Source: Rhizobacter sp. SG703
GTDB taxonomy: Bacteria > Pseudomonadota > Gammaproteobacteria > Burkholderiales > Burkholderiaceae_C
DNA length: 64,000 nucleotides
Reading direction: 5' to 3'
Assembly (NCBI RefSeq): GCF_012275445.1
Contig: NZ_JAAZQK010000013.1
Coordinates: 62,001 to 126,000 of the forward strand
Made by a program: the position numbers and the translations under genes. The first letter of the stretch is position 1; every line of letters starts with the position of its first letter. The notes below the pieces were generated by a model. That model was not told the DNA's origin. It saw only the letters and a program-made list of their open reading frames with translations, and did not search any database. Shown here one piece after another: positions 8,542 to 15,796 of this stretch.

Positions 8542-9960
8542 ATGGCTCTCCCGGTCGTCGACCTGAGCAAGACCCTCTCGCTGGCGGCGACCACCGCCGC
8601 CGAGCGCGCGCTGCTGGCGCAGCTGCAGGGCAACCTGCTGAAGGGCCACGGCCGGCCGCATGCCGCGCACCTGCTGCTGCGCTTCGGGCCGGCGCAGGCC
8701 GGGCGCGCCTTCCTGCGCGGGCTGCTGCCGCAGATCGGCCGTGCCGATGTGCAGCTTGCCGATGCGCAGCGCGTGCGTGCCGCGCGCGCGGCCGGCAGGC
8801 CGCTGCAGACGCCGCCGTTCGTCGCCTGCCTGCTGTCGGCGAGCGGCTACCGCGCGCTGCAGGTGCCGCGCGAGCGATGGCCGTCGGATCCGGCGTTCGC
8901 CGAAGGCCTGAAGGACCGGCAGCCGATGCTGCGCGACCCCGATCCCGCCGGCTGGGAGCTGCCATGGCGCGGCGAGGTGCATGCGCTTGTGCAACTGGCC
9001 GGCGATGCGCCGCAGGTGGAGGCGCAGCTCGCGGCGTGGGCCGGCGCGCTGCCGCCGGGCGTCGCGCTGCTCGGCGTCGAGCGCACCCGCGCCTGGCGCA
9101 ATGCCGGCGGCGAAGGCATCGAGCATTTCGGCTTCGTCACCGGCCGCAGCCAGCCGTTGATGATCGACGAGGACCTGGCCAGCGACGCGCTGCGCCGCGG
9201 GCCCAGCCGGCGATGGTCGCCGCGCTTCCCGCTGGCGCAGGTGCTGGTGCGCGACCCGGCGGTCGACGACGCCACCGCGCACGGCTCGTACGTGGTGTGC
9301 CGCAAGCTCGAGCAGAACGTGCACGCCTTCCGGCAGGCCGAGGCCGCGCTGGCGCGCGGGTTGCGCAAGCTCGGCGCGGCCGCCGATGCGGCACTGGCCG
9401 GCGCGATGCTGGTGGGCCGCTTCGCCGACGGCACGCCGCTCGCGCTGCAGGGCCGCGGCGGGCTGGCGCCGCCGCGGGCCGACGATTTCGACTACGCCGA
9501 CGATCCGCAGGGGTTGCGCTGCCCGTTCCATGCGCACATCCGCAAGACCAATCCGCGCGGCGACACGGTGCGCGAATTCGGCATCGCACCGGACGCCGAG
9601 CGCGCGCGACTGATGGCACGGCGCAGCATGCCGTACGGCGAGCGGCGGCAGGATGCGCAGATGCGTTTCAGCGATGCGCCGTCGCAAGGCGTCGGGCTGC
9701 TGTTCATGGCCTGCCAGGCGAGCATCGTCGAGCAGTTCGAGTTCTCGCAGGCGAACCGGGCCAACGACGAGGGCTTCGTGCTCGGCCACACCGGTGTCGA
9801 CCCGCTGGCCGGCCAGGGCGGCGCGGTGAAGCACCGCCACCGCGCCGGCTGGGGCGATGCGCAGGCACCGACGCTGGCGCAGCGCATGGCGGGTTTCGTC
9901 ACGCTGAAGGGCGGCGAGTATTTCTTCGCGCCGTCGCTCGCGTTCTTCGCATCGTTGTAG
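8542..9960 (+). CDS. DyP-type haem peroxidase homologue with an altered distal motif
   Basis: 472 residues, with the large-subfamily DyP layout: two ferredoxin-like halves with a haem site between them. The proximal side is clear: CPFHAHIRKTNPRG supplies the haem-ligand His, and GLLFMACQASIVEQFEF matches the C-terminal half. The distal motif, normally FGFxDGxSQP, reads FGFVTGRSQP, so the Asp that assists peroxide cleavage is Thr here. This could mean a reduced or different activity. There is no signal peptide or encapsulin-targeting tail that I can see. An AGGA precedes the ATG. The stop codon lies in a palindrome shared with the convergent neighbour. Confidence 0.85.
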   Translation: MALPVVDLSKTLSLAATTAAERALLAQLQGNLLKGHGRPHAAHLLLRFGPAQAGRAFLRGLLPQIGRADVQLADAQRVRAARAAGRPLQTPPFVACLLSASGYRALQVPRERWPSDPAFAEGLKDRQPMLRDPDPAGWELPWRGEVHALVQLAGDAPQVEAQLAAWAGALPPGVALLGVERTRAWRNAGGEGIEHFGFVTGRSQPLMIDEDLASDALRRGPSRRWSPRFPLAQVLVRDPAVDDATAHGSYVVCRKLEQNVHAFRQAEAALARGLRKLGAAADAALAGAMLVGRFADGTPLALQGRGGLAPPRADDFDYADDPQGLRCPFHAHIRKTNPRGDTVREFGIAPDAERARLMARRSMPYGERRQDAQMRFSDAPSQGVGLLFMACQASIVEQFEFSQANRANDEGFVLGHTGVDPLAGQGGAVKHRHRAGWGDAQAPTLAQRMAGFVTLKGGEYFFAPSLAFFASL

Positions 9961-9982
9961 CCCGGACGGGCGTCCGGGCTAC
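9957..9982. terminator. Palindrome that carries the stop codons of both convergent genes
   Basis: A 12-bp perfect inverted repeat, GTAGCCCGGACG and CGTCCGGGCTAC, separated by GG. The plus-strand TAG of the peroxidase (9958-9960) and the minus-strand TAG of the synthase (9979-9981) both come from its symmetrical ends. GTAGCCCGG palindromes are common extragenic repeats in proteobacteria. There is no T-run, so its role as a terminator is an inference. Confidence 0.7.
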
Positions 9983-11202
9983 GCGGCGCAGCTGCGAAAC
10001 CCGGTGAACTCCGTATCGCAATCCGGCAATTCGAAATTCCGATAGCACGGATGCCGCAGCCGCTCGCGCGTCGCGAACGATGCGCCGCGCAGCACGCGAT
10101 GCCGGTCGTCGAAACCCGGCATCGTGTGCCCGCGGTCCGGCCCCGGCTCGAAATGCGCATACGGCCGGAAGCGCCCGGCCGTCCACTCCCACACCTGGCC
10201 CCAGCGGAAGCCGCGCGATTCGCCGGTGCGCGCCGCATGCTCCCACTCGACCTCGGTCGGCAAGCGCCGGCCGGCCCAGCGGCACCAGGCATCGGCCTCG
10301 TACCAGCTCAGGTGCAGCGCGGGCTGCGCCAGCGGCACGCGCGTCAGCCGGCCGAAACGCTGCTGAAGCACGCCCTGGCGCATCTGGTCGACGTAGCGCG
10401 GGCAGCGCCGCCCGCCGGCCTGCACCCAGGCCCAGCCTTGCGGCGTCCACCAGCGCGCTTCGTCGTACCCGCCGTCCTCGACGAACTCGCCGTACTGCGC
10501 CCAGCTGACCGCCTGCGCATCGATCTCGAACTCCGGCAGCGGCTCGTCATGCGCCGGCTGCTCGTTGTCGTACGCGAAGCCCTCGCCCGCTTCGCTGCCG
10601 ATGCGCGCCCGCGCGGCCGGGAACAGCAGCGGCGGCCGCGACGGCAGGCTGCCCGGCGCCGGCCACAGCCCGGCATCGAAGCCGAGCTGCTGCGACAGCA
10701 CCGCCAGGCCCTCGGCATGCGCGTCTTCATGGAACAGCGCGAGCCGGAAGAAATACAGCGCGTCGTCGCCGTCGTTCGCATGCTCCAGCAGCTCGAGCGT
10801 GGTCTCCAGCGTCTCGGCCAGGTAGTGGCGCACCGCCTGCGCATCGGGCAGCGTCAGCACGCGGCGCGTGGCCACCGGCGCGAGCGAGGCATCGAACCAG
10901 CCATCGGCGCCGGGCTCGATCGACGCCAGCCGCGGCGCGCGTTCGTCGCATTGCGTGCCGCGGTGGCGCTGCACGTTGCGGCCGATCCAGTACTCCTGGT
11001 ACCAGCCCAGGTGGCCCAGCGTCCACAGCGGCGGATCGACCTCGGGCCGCAGCGCCTGCGGCACCTCGACGCGCGCGGTCTCGAAGGCCTGCAGCCAGCG
11101 CAGCGAATGGTTGCGGGCGTCCATCAGCGCGAGCGACAGCAGGTCGCGCCCGGCACGGCGCATGCGGGCTGCATCGATCGGCGGGGCTTGGAAATCCAGC
11201 AT
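9979..11202 (-). CDS. senA: SenA/EgtB-type non-haem iron synthase (probable selenoneine synthase)
   Basis: 407 residues. Domain order: an N-terminal DinB-like four-helix domain (residues about 15-190) and a C-terminal formylglycine-generating-enzyme-like domain (about 215-407). Iron ligands are visible as GHLGWYQE and the HX3HXE motif HEDAHAEG. The C-terminal domain has the fold signature: QAVSWAQYGEFVEDGG, RRLPTEVEWEHAAR and GFRSC near the end. These features fit EgtB (ergothioneine) or SenA (selenoneine) C-S/C-Se bond-forming enzymes. The opening segment (LLSLALMDARNHSLRW) looks more like the SenA branch, but I cannot align it. No senB, senC or egtD gene is nearby. No good ribosome-binding site is seen before the ATG. 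Confidence 0.75.
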   Translation of the reverse strand: MLDFQAPPIDAARMRRAGRDLLSLALMDARNHSLRWLQAFETARVEVPQALRPEVDPPLWTLGHLGWYQEYWIGRNVQRHRGTQCDERAPRLASIEPGADGWFDASLAPVATRRVLTLPDAQAVRHYLAETLETTLELLEHANDGDDALYFFRLALFHEDAHAEGLAVLSQQLGFDAGLWPAPGSLPSRPPLLFPAARARIGSEAGEGFAYDNEQPAHDEPLPEFEIDAQAVSWAQYGEFVEDGGYDEARWWTPQGWAWVQAGGRRCPRYVDQMRQGVLQQRFGRLTRVPLAQPALHLSWYEADAWCRWAGRRLPTEVEWEHAARTGESRGFRWGQVWEWTAGRFRPYAHFEPGPDRGHTMPGFDDRHRVLRGASFATRERLRHPCYRNFELPDCDTEFTGFRSCAA

Positions 11203-11225
11203 CGGGAGGGACGGGCGTGGTGGCG

Positions 11226-11251
11226 CAGCGAATTTGCCCAGCGAATTTGCC
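11226..11251. repeat. 13-bp tandem duplication
   Basis: Two perfect adjacent copies of CAGCGAATTTGCC (11226-11238 and 11239-11251) in the gap between the divergent synthase and dinB genes. It may be a simple slippage duplication. It lies upstream of the LexA box. Confidence 0.8.
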
Positions 11252-11271
11252 GAGGATAGCGCGGCGCGCGA

Positions 11272-11290
11272 TACTGTGGATCCGTACAGC
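11272..11290 (+). promoter_or_regulatory. LexA (SOS) box of dinB
   Basis: TACTGTGGATCCGTACAGC contains CTGT-N8-ACAG with correct spacing (CTGT 11274-11277, ACAG 11286-11289) and matches the enterobacterial-type SOS consensus at every core base. It ends 8 bp before the dinB ATG. It overlaps a plausible -10 element (GATACT), so LexA binding would block the promoter directly. Confidence 0.85.
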
Positions 11291-11297
11291 CCGCACC

Positions 11298-12500
11298 ATG
11301 ACCCGACGCCTGATCGCCCACCTCGACATGGACGCCTTCTATGCGTCCGTCGAACTGCTGCGCTACCCCGAGCTGCGCGGCCAGGCCGTCGTGATCGGCG
11401 GCGGGCGCGACAGCAAGCCCCGGCAGCTGGCCGACGGCTCGTGGCGCTACGCGAAGCTGCGCGACTACACCGGCCGCGGCGTCATCACCACCTCCACGTA
11501 CGCGGCGCGCGCGCTCGGCGTGTTCTCGGCGATGGGCATGATGAAGGCGGCGGCGCTCGCGCCCGATGCGATCCTGCTGCCGGTCGACTTCGACGAATAC
11601 CGCCGGTACTCGCGCCTGTTCAAGGCCGCGGTGCGGCAGATCGCGCCGGTGGTCGAAGACCGCGGCATCGACGAGATCTACATCGACCTGACCGACGTGC
11701 CGGGCTCGCAGCACGACGCCGGCGCGAGCCTCGGCCGCGCGCTGAAAGACGCAGTGTTCGACGCCACCGGCCTGACCTGCTCGGTCGGCATCACGCCGAA
11801 CAAGCTGCTGTCCAAGCTGTGTTCCGAACTCGACAAGCCGAACGGCCTGACGCTGCTGTCGTTCGACGAGATCCCGTCGCGCATCTGGCCATTGGCCGCG
11901 AAGAAGGTCAACGGCATCGGCCCGAAGGCGAGCGAGAAGCTGGCCGGCTTCGGCCTCCACACGATCGGCGACATCGCCGCGGCCGACCCGGCGTGGCTGG
12001 TCGAGCACTTCGGCAGGAGCTACGGTGCGTGGCTGCACGAGGCCTCGCACGGCCGCGACGAGCGGCCAGTGGTCACCTACAGCGAGCCGAAGTCGATCAG
12101 CCGCGAGACCACCTTCGACCGCGACCTGCATGCGGTGCGCGACCGGCCCACGCTGTCGGCCATCTTCACCGAGCTGTGCGTCGAGCTGGCCGGCGACCTC
12201 GCGCGCAAGGGCTACGCCGGCAAGACCATCGGCATCAAGCTGCGCTTCGACGACTTCAGGATCGTCACCCGCGACCTGACCTTGCCGGCCCACACGATGG
12301 ACGCCCGCACGATCCGCCGCGCGGCCGGCGAATGCCTGAAGCGCGTCGACCTGTCGCGCCGGCTGCGGCTGCTGGGTGTGCGCGCCGGCAACCTGGCGAC
12401 GCTGAGCGAGCTGGTGGCGCCGACGGCGGCCGCACCCGAGGTGCACGAGCCCGAACCCAATTACGGCCCGATGCCGCTGTTCGACCAGCAAGACCCGTAG
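11298..12500 (+). CDS. dinB: DNA polymerase IV (Y-family, translesion synthesis)
   Basis: 400 residues. Catalytic features of Y-family polymerases are visible: HLDMDAFYASVE at residues 7-18 with the first metal-binding Asp, and GIDEIYIDL with the Asp-Glu pair near residue 117. A helix-hairpin-helix follows (VNGIGPKASEKLAGFGLHTIGD), then a little-finger domain. It lacks an obvious beta-clamp motif other than the C-terminal MPLFDQQ, which is a plausible clamp-binding peptide (QxxLF-like, inferred). The start at ATG 11298 gives the standard N-terminus; a longer frame from 11217 would run through the promoter. Expression should be SOS-induced because of the LexA box immediately upstream. Confidence 0.93.
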   Translation: MTRRLIAHLDMDAFYASVELLRYPELRGQAVVIGGGRDSKPRQLADGSWRYAKLRDYTGRGVITTSTYAARALGVFSAMGMMKAAALAPDAILLPVDFDEYRRYSRLFKAAVRQIAPVVEDRGIDEIYIDLTDVPGSQHDAGASLGRALKDAVFDATGLTCSVGITPNKLLSKLCSELDKPNGLTLLSFDEIPSRIWPLAAKKVNGIGPKASEKLAGFGLHTIGDIAAADPAWLVEHFGRSYGAWLHEASHGRDERPVVTYSEPKSISRETTFDRDLHAVRDRPTLSAIFTELCVELAGDLARKGYAGKTIGIKLRFDDFRIVTRDLTLPAHTMDARTIRRAAGECLKRVDLSRRLRLLGVRAGNLATLSELVAPTAAAPEVHEPEPNYGPMPLFDQQDP

Positions 12501-12613
12501 CTCATCTTGCCAACAATTCACGTTCGATGGACGATCCGCCCCTGCGTGATCGGCAGACTGCATCCGTGGCCGACCTCAATGCGTAGATCCGCGGACGAAC
12601 TTGAGGAGACTCC

Positions 12614-13552
12614 ATGCCCTTGCATCGCCTGGCGCTTGCGTGCGCCGTCCTTCCGCTGGCGCTGGCGAGCGCGCCGGCGCTGGCCCAGAGCAGCATGCAC
12701 AGCGGCAAGCTGCTGCTGACCGGCGGCGTCAGCAGCATCGACGGCGCGGCCGGCGGCGGCCTGACCCCGTGGGCGGTGACCGGCGGCTACGGCACGGCCG
12801 GCGAGTTCGGCGGATCGGCCTTCGCGACCCGCGTGAAGACGCAGGACTACGGCCTGACCGGCTACGGCGTCGCGATCGCCTGGGACGATCGCTTCGAGCT
12901 CTCGCTCGCCCACCAGGATTTCGACACCGGCCCGGTCGGCGGCGCGCTCGCCGGCGTGCTCGGCGATCCGTCGTTCAACGACTTGCGGCTGAAGCAGGAC
13001 ATCGTCGGCCTGAAGGTGCGCGTGGCCGGTGACGCGGTGCTCGACAGCGACCGCTGGATGCCGCAGGTCGCCGTCGGCTTGCAGCACAAGAAGGCCCACG
13101 CCGGGCCGCTGGCCGACGTGCTGACCGCGTTCGGCGCGAAGGACAGCGGCACCGACCTCTACGTCAGCGCGACCAAGCTGTTCCTCGGCCAGGGCGTCCT
13201 CGTCAACCTGACGCTGCGTGCGACCAAGGCGAACCAGAACGGCCTGCTCGGCTTCGGCGCCACCGAGCACGACCGCTACCGGGTGCAGCCCGAGCTGTCG
13301 CTCGCCTACCTGTTCAGCAAGCGCATCGCGGCCGGCATCGAATACCGCGCGAAGCCGGACAACTTGCGCGACAACAGCGCGCTTGGTGCCGGCGCATTGA
13401 AGGAAGATGACTGGGCCGACCTCTTCGTCGCGTGGGCGCCCTGCAAGAGCTTCTCGCTGACCGCAGCGTACGCCGACCTCGGCAAGATCGTGCCGGGCGT
13501 TGTCACGCGCCGGCAGACCGGCGCGTACGTGTCGGCGCAGATCGCGTTCTGA
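12614..13552 (+). CDS. DUF3034 family outer-membrane beta-barrel protein
   Basis: 312 residues with a clear Sec signal peptide (hydrophobic stretch ending in ALAQS near residue 25). The mature part alternates polar and hydrophobic residues, is rich in Gly and aromatic residues, and ends in a C-terminal Phe (SAQIAF), all typical of an outer-membrane barrel. It matches DUF3034 in its early GGVSSIDGAAGGGLTPWAV region. A strong GAGGAG precedes the ATG. It is the first gene of a four-gene unit with an exported haemoglobin, a cupredoxin and a LysR regulator. The function of DUF3034 is not known; a channel or receptor role is only an inference from fold. Confidence 0.8.
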   Translation: MPLHRLALACAVLPLALASAPALAQSSMHSGKLLLTGGVSSIDGAAGGGLTPWAVTGGYGTAGEFGGSAFATRVKTQDYGLTGYGVAIAWDDRFELSLAHQDFDTGPVGGALAGVLGDPSFNDLRLKQDIVGLKVRVAGDAVLDSDRWMPQVAVGLQHKKAHAGPLADVLTAFGAKDSGTDLYVSATKLFLGQGVLVNLTLRATKANQNGLLGFGATEHDRYRVQPELSLAYLFSKRIAAGIEYRAKPDNLRDNSALGAGALKEDDWADLFVAWAPCKSFSLTAAYADLGKIVPGVVTRRQTGAYVSAQIAF

Positions 13553-13574
13553 CCCCCTGCCACGGAGATCCCCG

Positions 13575-14036
13575 ATGACCCGCACCCTATCCCTCTGCGC
13601 TCGCGCGCTGCTGCTCGGCGCCGCGATCGCGGCCGGCAGCGCCCAGGCGCAATCCACCAACACCGCCACCCAGATCGACGACGCGCTGTACCGGCAGCTC
13701 GGCGCGCAGCCTGGCCTGGTGAAGCTGGTCGACGATTTCATGGTCCGGCTGCTGGCCGACCCGCGGATGAACCCGTTCTTCAAGGACGTCGACCAGGCAC
13801 ACGTGAAGGCCGAGCTGGTCACGCAGTTCTGCCAGGTGTCGGGCGGCCCGTGCCAGCGCAAGGGCCCCGACATGAAGCAGGCGCATGCCGGCATGGACAT
13901 CAACAAGAACAATTTCAACGCACTGGTCGAGGTGCTGCAGCAGGCGATGGACGCGCAAGGCATTGCGTTCACCGCGCAGAACAAGCTGCTCGCGCTACTC
14001 GCGCCGATGCACCGCGACATCATCAACACCCCCTGA
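13575..14036 (+). CDS. Exported group 1 truncated haemoglobin
   Basis: 153 residues, start at ATG 13575 behind CGGAG. The first 26 residues form a Sec signal peptide (ALLLGAAIAAGSAQA), which is unusual because most truncated haemoglobins are cytoplasmic. The mature part follows the trHb pattern: YRQLGAQPGLVKLVDDFMVRLL at the start of the fold, then FFKDVD, LVTQFCQVSGGP, the F-helix region MKQAHAGMDI with the likely proximal His, and a C-terminal helix (FTAQNKLLALLAPMHRDI). It should bind haem in the periplasm and may handle O2 or NO. It lies 22 bp after the DUF3034 gene and 20 bp before the cupredoxin gene. Confidence 0.88.
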   Translation: MTRTLSLCARALLLGAAIAAGSAQAQSTNTATQIDDALYRQLGAQPGLVKLVDDFMVRLLADPRMNPFFKDVDQAHVKAELVTQFCQVSGGPCQRKGPDMKQAHAGMDINKNNFNALVEVLQQAMDAQGIAFTAQNKLLALLAPMHRDIINTP

Positions 14037-14056
14037 CCCCACGGATTGCACAGCCC

Positions 14057-14785
14057 ATGAGCCACCTCGAACGGATCCCGCGCGTCCTCGCGCTTGCCCT
14101 CACCACCCTCGTCGCACTCGGCGCGCAGGCCGCCACCGTGCAGGTCCTCGTGACCGATGCCGACGGCAAGCCGGCCATCGACACCGTCGTGCTGATCGAG
14201 CCGGCGATCAAGCCGCTGCTGAAGCCGGGGGCGGCCCCGGTGCTGATCGCGCAGGAGAACCTGCGCTTCGTGCCCTTCCTGACGGTGGTGCCGGCCGGCA
14301 CGACGCTGCGCTTCCTGAACCGCGACAGCTACGACCACCATGTGCGCTCGGTGCCGAGCGGGCCGCTGGGCAGCATGCCGGCGGTGACGAGCTTCGAGCT
14401 GCGGCTCGACGGCTCGGAGTCGGCTGCGGCCGGTGGCGGCAACAGCGGCTACGACGAGTACAAGAGCGCTGCACCGCGCAACAAGAAGAGCGGCAGCTCG
14501 CAGGCCGACATCAAGGTCGACGCGGCCGGCCCGATCGGGCTCGGCTGCCACCTGCATTCGTCGATGCGCGGCCAGGTGTATGTGACCGACACGCCGTGGT
14601 TCGCGAAGACCGACGAGAACGGCATCGCCCGCATCGACAACGTGCCGGAAGGCGCGGCGCAGCTGGTGCTGTGGCACCCCGACCAACTGCAGGAGCAGCC
14701 GGCGCAGCCGGTGCAGGTGAGCGCCGAAGCGCTGAAGGCGGCCGGCAAGCTGAACTTCGTGCCGCGCAAGCGGCGCGGCGCGTGA
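14057..14785 (+). CDS. Exported cupredoxin-like copper protein
   Basis: 242 residues with a Sec signal peptide (LALALTTLVALGAQA). The fold looks like plastocyanin/azurin. A copper-ligand pattern is visible: a His in SYDHHVRS (near residue 95), then GCHLHSSMRGQVYV (near residue 165) with Cys, His and Met spaced as in type I copper sites. Between them is a Ser/Gly/Ala-rich insertion (about residues 120-150). A C-terminal carboxypeptidase-regulatory-like segment (NGIARIDNVPEGAAQLVLWHP) follows. Proteins like this are often labelled methylamine utilization protein, but no methylamine genes are here. It probably transfers electrons to or from the neighbouring haemoglobin; that pairing is inferred from the operon only. 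Confidence 0.82.
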   Translation: MSHLERIPRVLALALTTLVALGAQAATVQVLVTDADGKPAIDTVVLIEPAIKPLLKPGAAPVLIAQENLRFVPFLTVVPAGTTLRFLNRDSYDHHVRSVPSGPLGSMPAVTSFELRLDGSESAAAGGGNSGYDEYKSAAPRNKKSGSSQADIKVDAAGPIGLGCHLHSSMRGQVYVTDTPWFAKTDENGIARIDNVPEGAAQLVLWHPDQLQEQPAQPVQVSAEALKAAGKLNFVPRKRRGA

Positions 14786-15714
14786 ACACCGACCAACTCC
14801 GCTACCCGTCGATCGACGGGCTGCGCGCCTTCGAATGCGCGGCCCGCCTCGGCAGCTTCGAGCGCGCGGCCGACGAGCTGCACGTGAGCGCCAGCGCGAT
14901 CGGCAAGCGCATCGCGACGCTCGAGGAACTGCTCGGCACCGTGCTGCTGACGCGCTCGGCACGCGCGCTCGCGCTGACGCCGGCCGGCAAGGAGTACCTG
15001 CCGCAGGTGGCGGCCGCGCTCGCGCTGCTGGCCGCGGTGCCGCTGCACCAGCGCTCGGCGCAGCGCACGCAGCGGCTGCGCATCACCGCGCCGCCGACCT
15101 TCGCGCGGCAGATCCTGGTGCCGGCGCTGCAGCGCTTCACGCGCGCGCATCCGCAGGTCGAGCTGGAGATCGCGCTGTCGATCCCGTTCCTCGACGTGGC
15201 GGGGGCCGAGTCCGACATCGAGGTGCGCCACCTCGACGGCGAGGCCGCCGAAGGCCAGCTGCTGATGCGCGACGTGGCGATGGCGATGGCGGCGCCGTCG
15301 CTGATCGAGCGCCTGCCGCCGTTGCGCACCCCGGCCGACCTGGCCGATGCACCGTTGCTGCGCACGCCGATCGAGCCGTGGACGCCATGGTTCCGTGCCG
15401 CGGGACTCGATTGGGGCGAACCGGCGCAGGGCACCAAGCTGGTCGACCTGGGGCTGACGCTGGAGGCCGCCGCCGGCGGCCAAGGCGTGGCGTTGGCGCG
15501 GCCGAGCCTGGCAAGGCCATGGCTCACGAGCGGCGCGCTGCGGCCTCTGTTTGCGCTGGCGATCACGCCGTCGCGGCAGTACCGGCTGCTGCCGCACGGT
15601 GATGAAGGAGCCGCCCCGGCGTTCGCGCAATGGCTGCGCGAGACCTGCGACGAGATCGCGACGGCTGCGCTGGCCGAGGCACGGGGACTGGTGGCGGAGC
15701 GCCTGTCGGGTTAA
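14782..15714 (+). CDS. LysR family transcriptional regulator of the haemoglobin/cupredoxin unit
   Basis: 310 residues, GTG start overlapping the cupredoxin stop (GTGA). The N-terminal winged helix is of GcvA/LysR type (LGSFERAADELHVSASAIGKRIATLE). The C-terminal effector-binding domain is normal in length. A LysR gene is usually divergent from its targets, but here it is the last gene of the unit and coupled to it, so it may autoregulate the whole operon. No effector can be proposed from sequence. Confidence 0.88.
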   Translation: MNTDQLRYPSIDGLRAFECAARLGSFERAADELHVSASAIGKRIATLEELLGTVLLTRSARALALTPAGKEYLPQVAAALALLAAVPLHQRSAQRTQRLRITAPPTFARQILVPALQRFTRAHPQVELEIALSIPFLDVAGAESDIEVRHLDGEAAEGQLLMRDVAMAMAAPSLIERLPPLRTPADLADAPLLRTPIEPWTPWFRAAGLDWGEPAQGTKLVDLGLTLEAAAGGQGVALARPSLARPWLTSGALRPLFALAITPSRQYRLLPHGDEGAAPAFAQWLRETCDEIATAALAEARGLVAERLSG

Positions 15715-15796
15715 TCCGGAAGATCTTTCCGGTCGGCCGGCGCCTTGCGCCACTAGCATGGCGGGCGTTCGCCCACCTCTGGAGACCAGGACCCCC

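Noticed and set aside
11217-11297. A longer dinB reading frame beginning at a GTG at 11217.
   Set aside because: It would translate through the LexA box and promoter, and the standard polymerase IV N-terminus begins at 11298.
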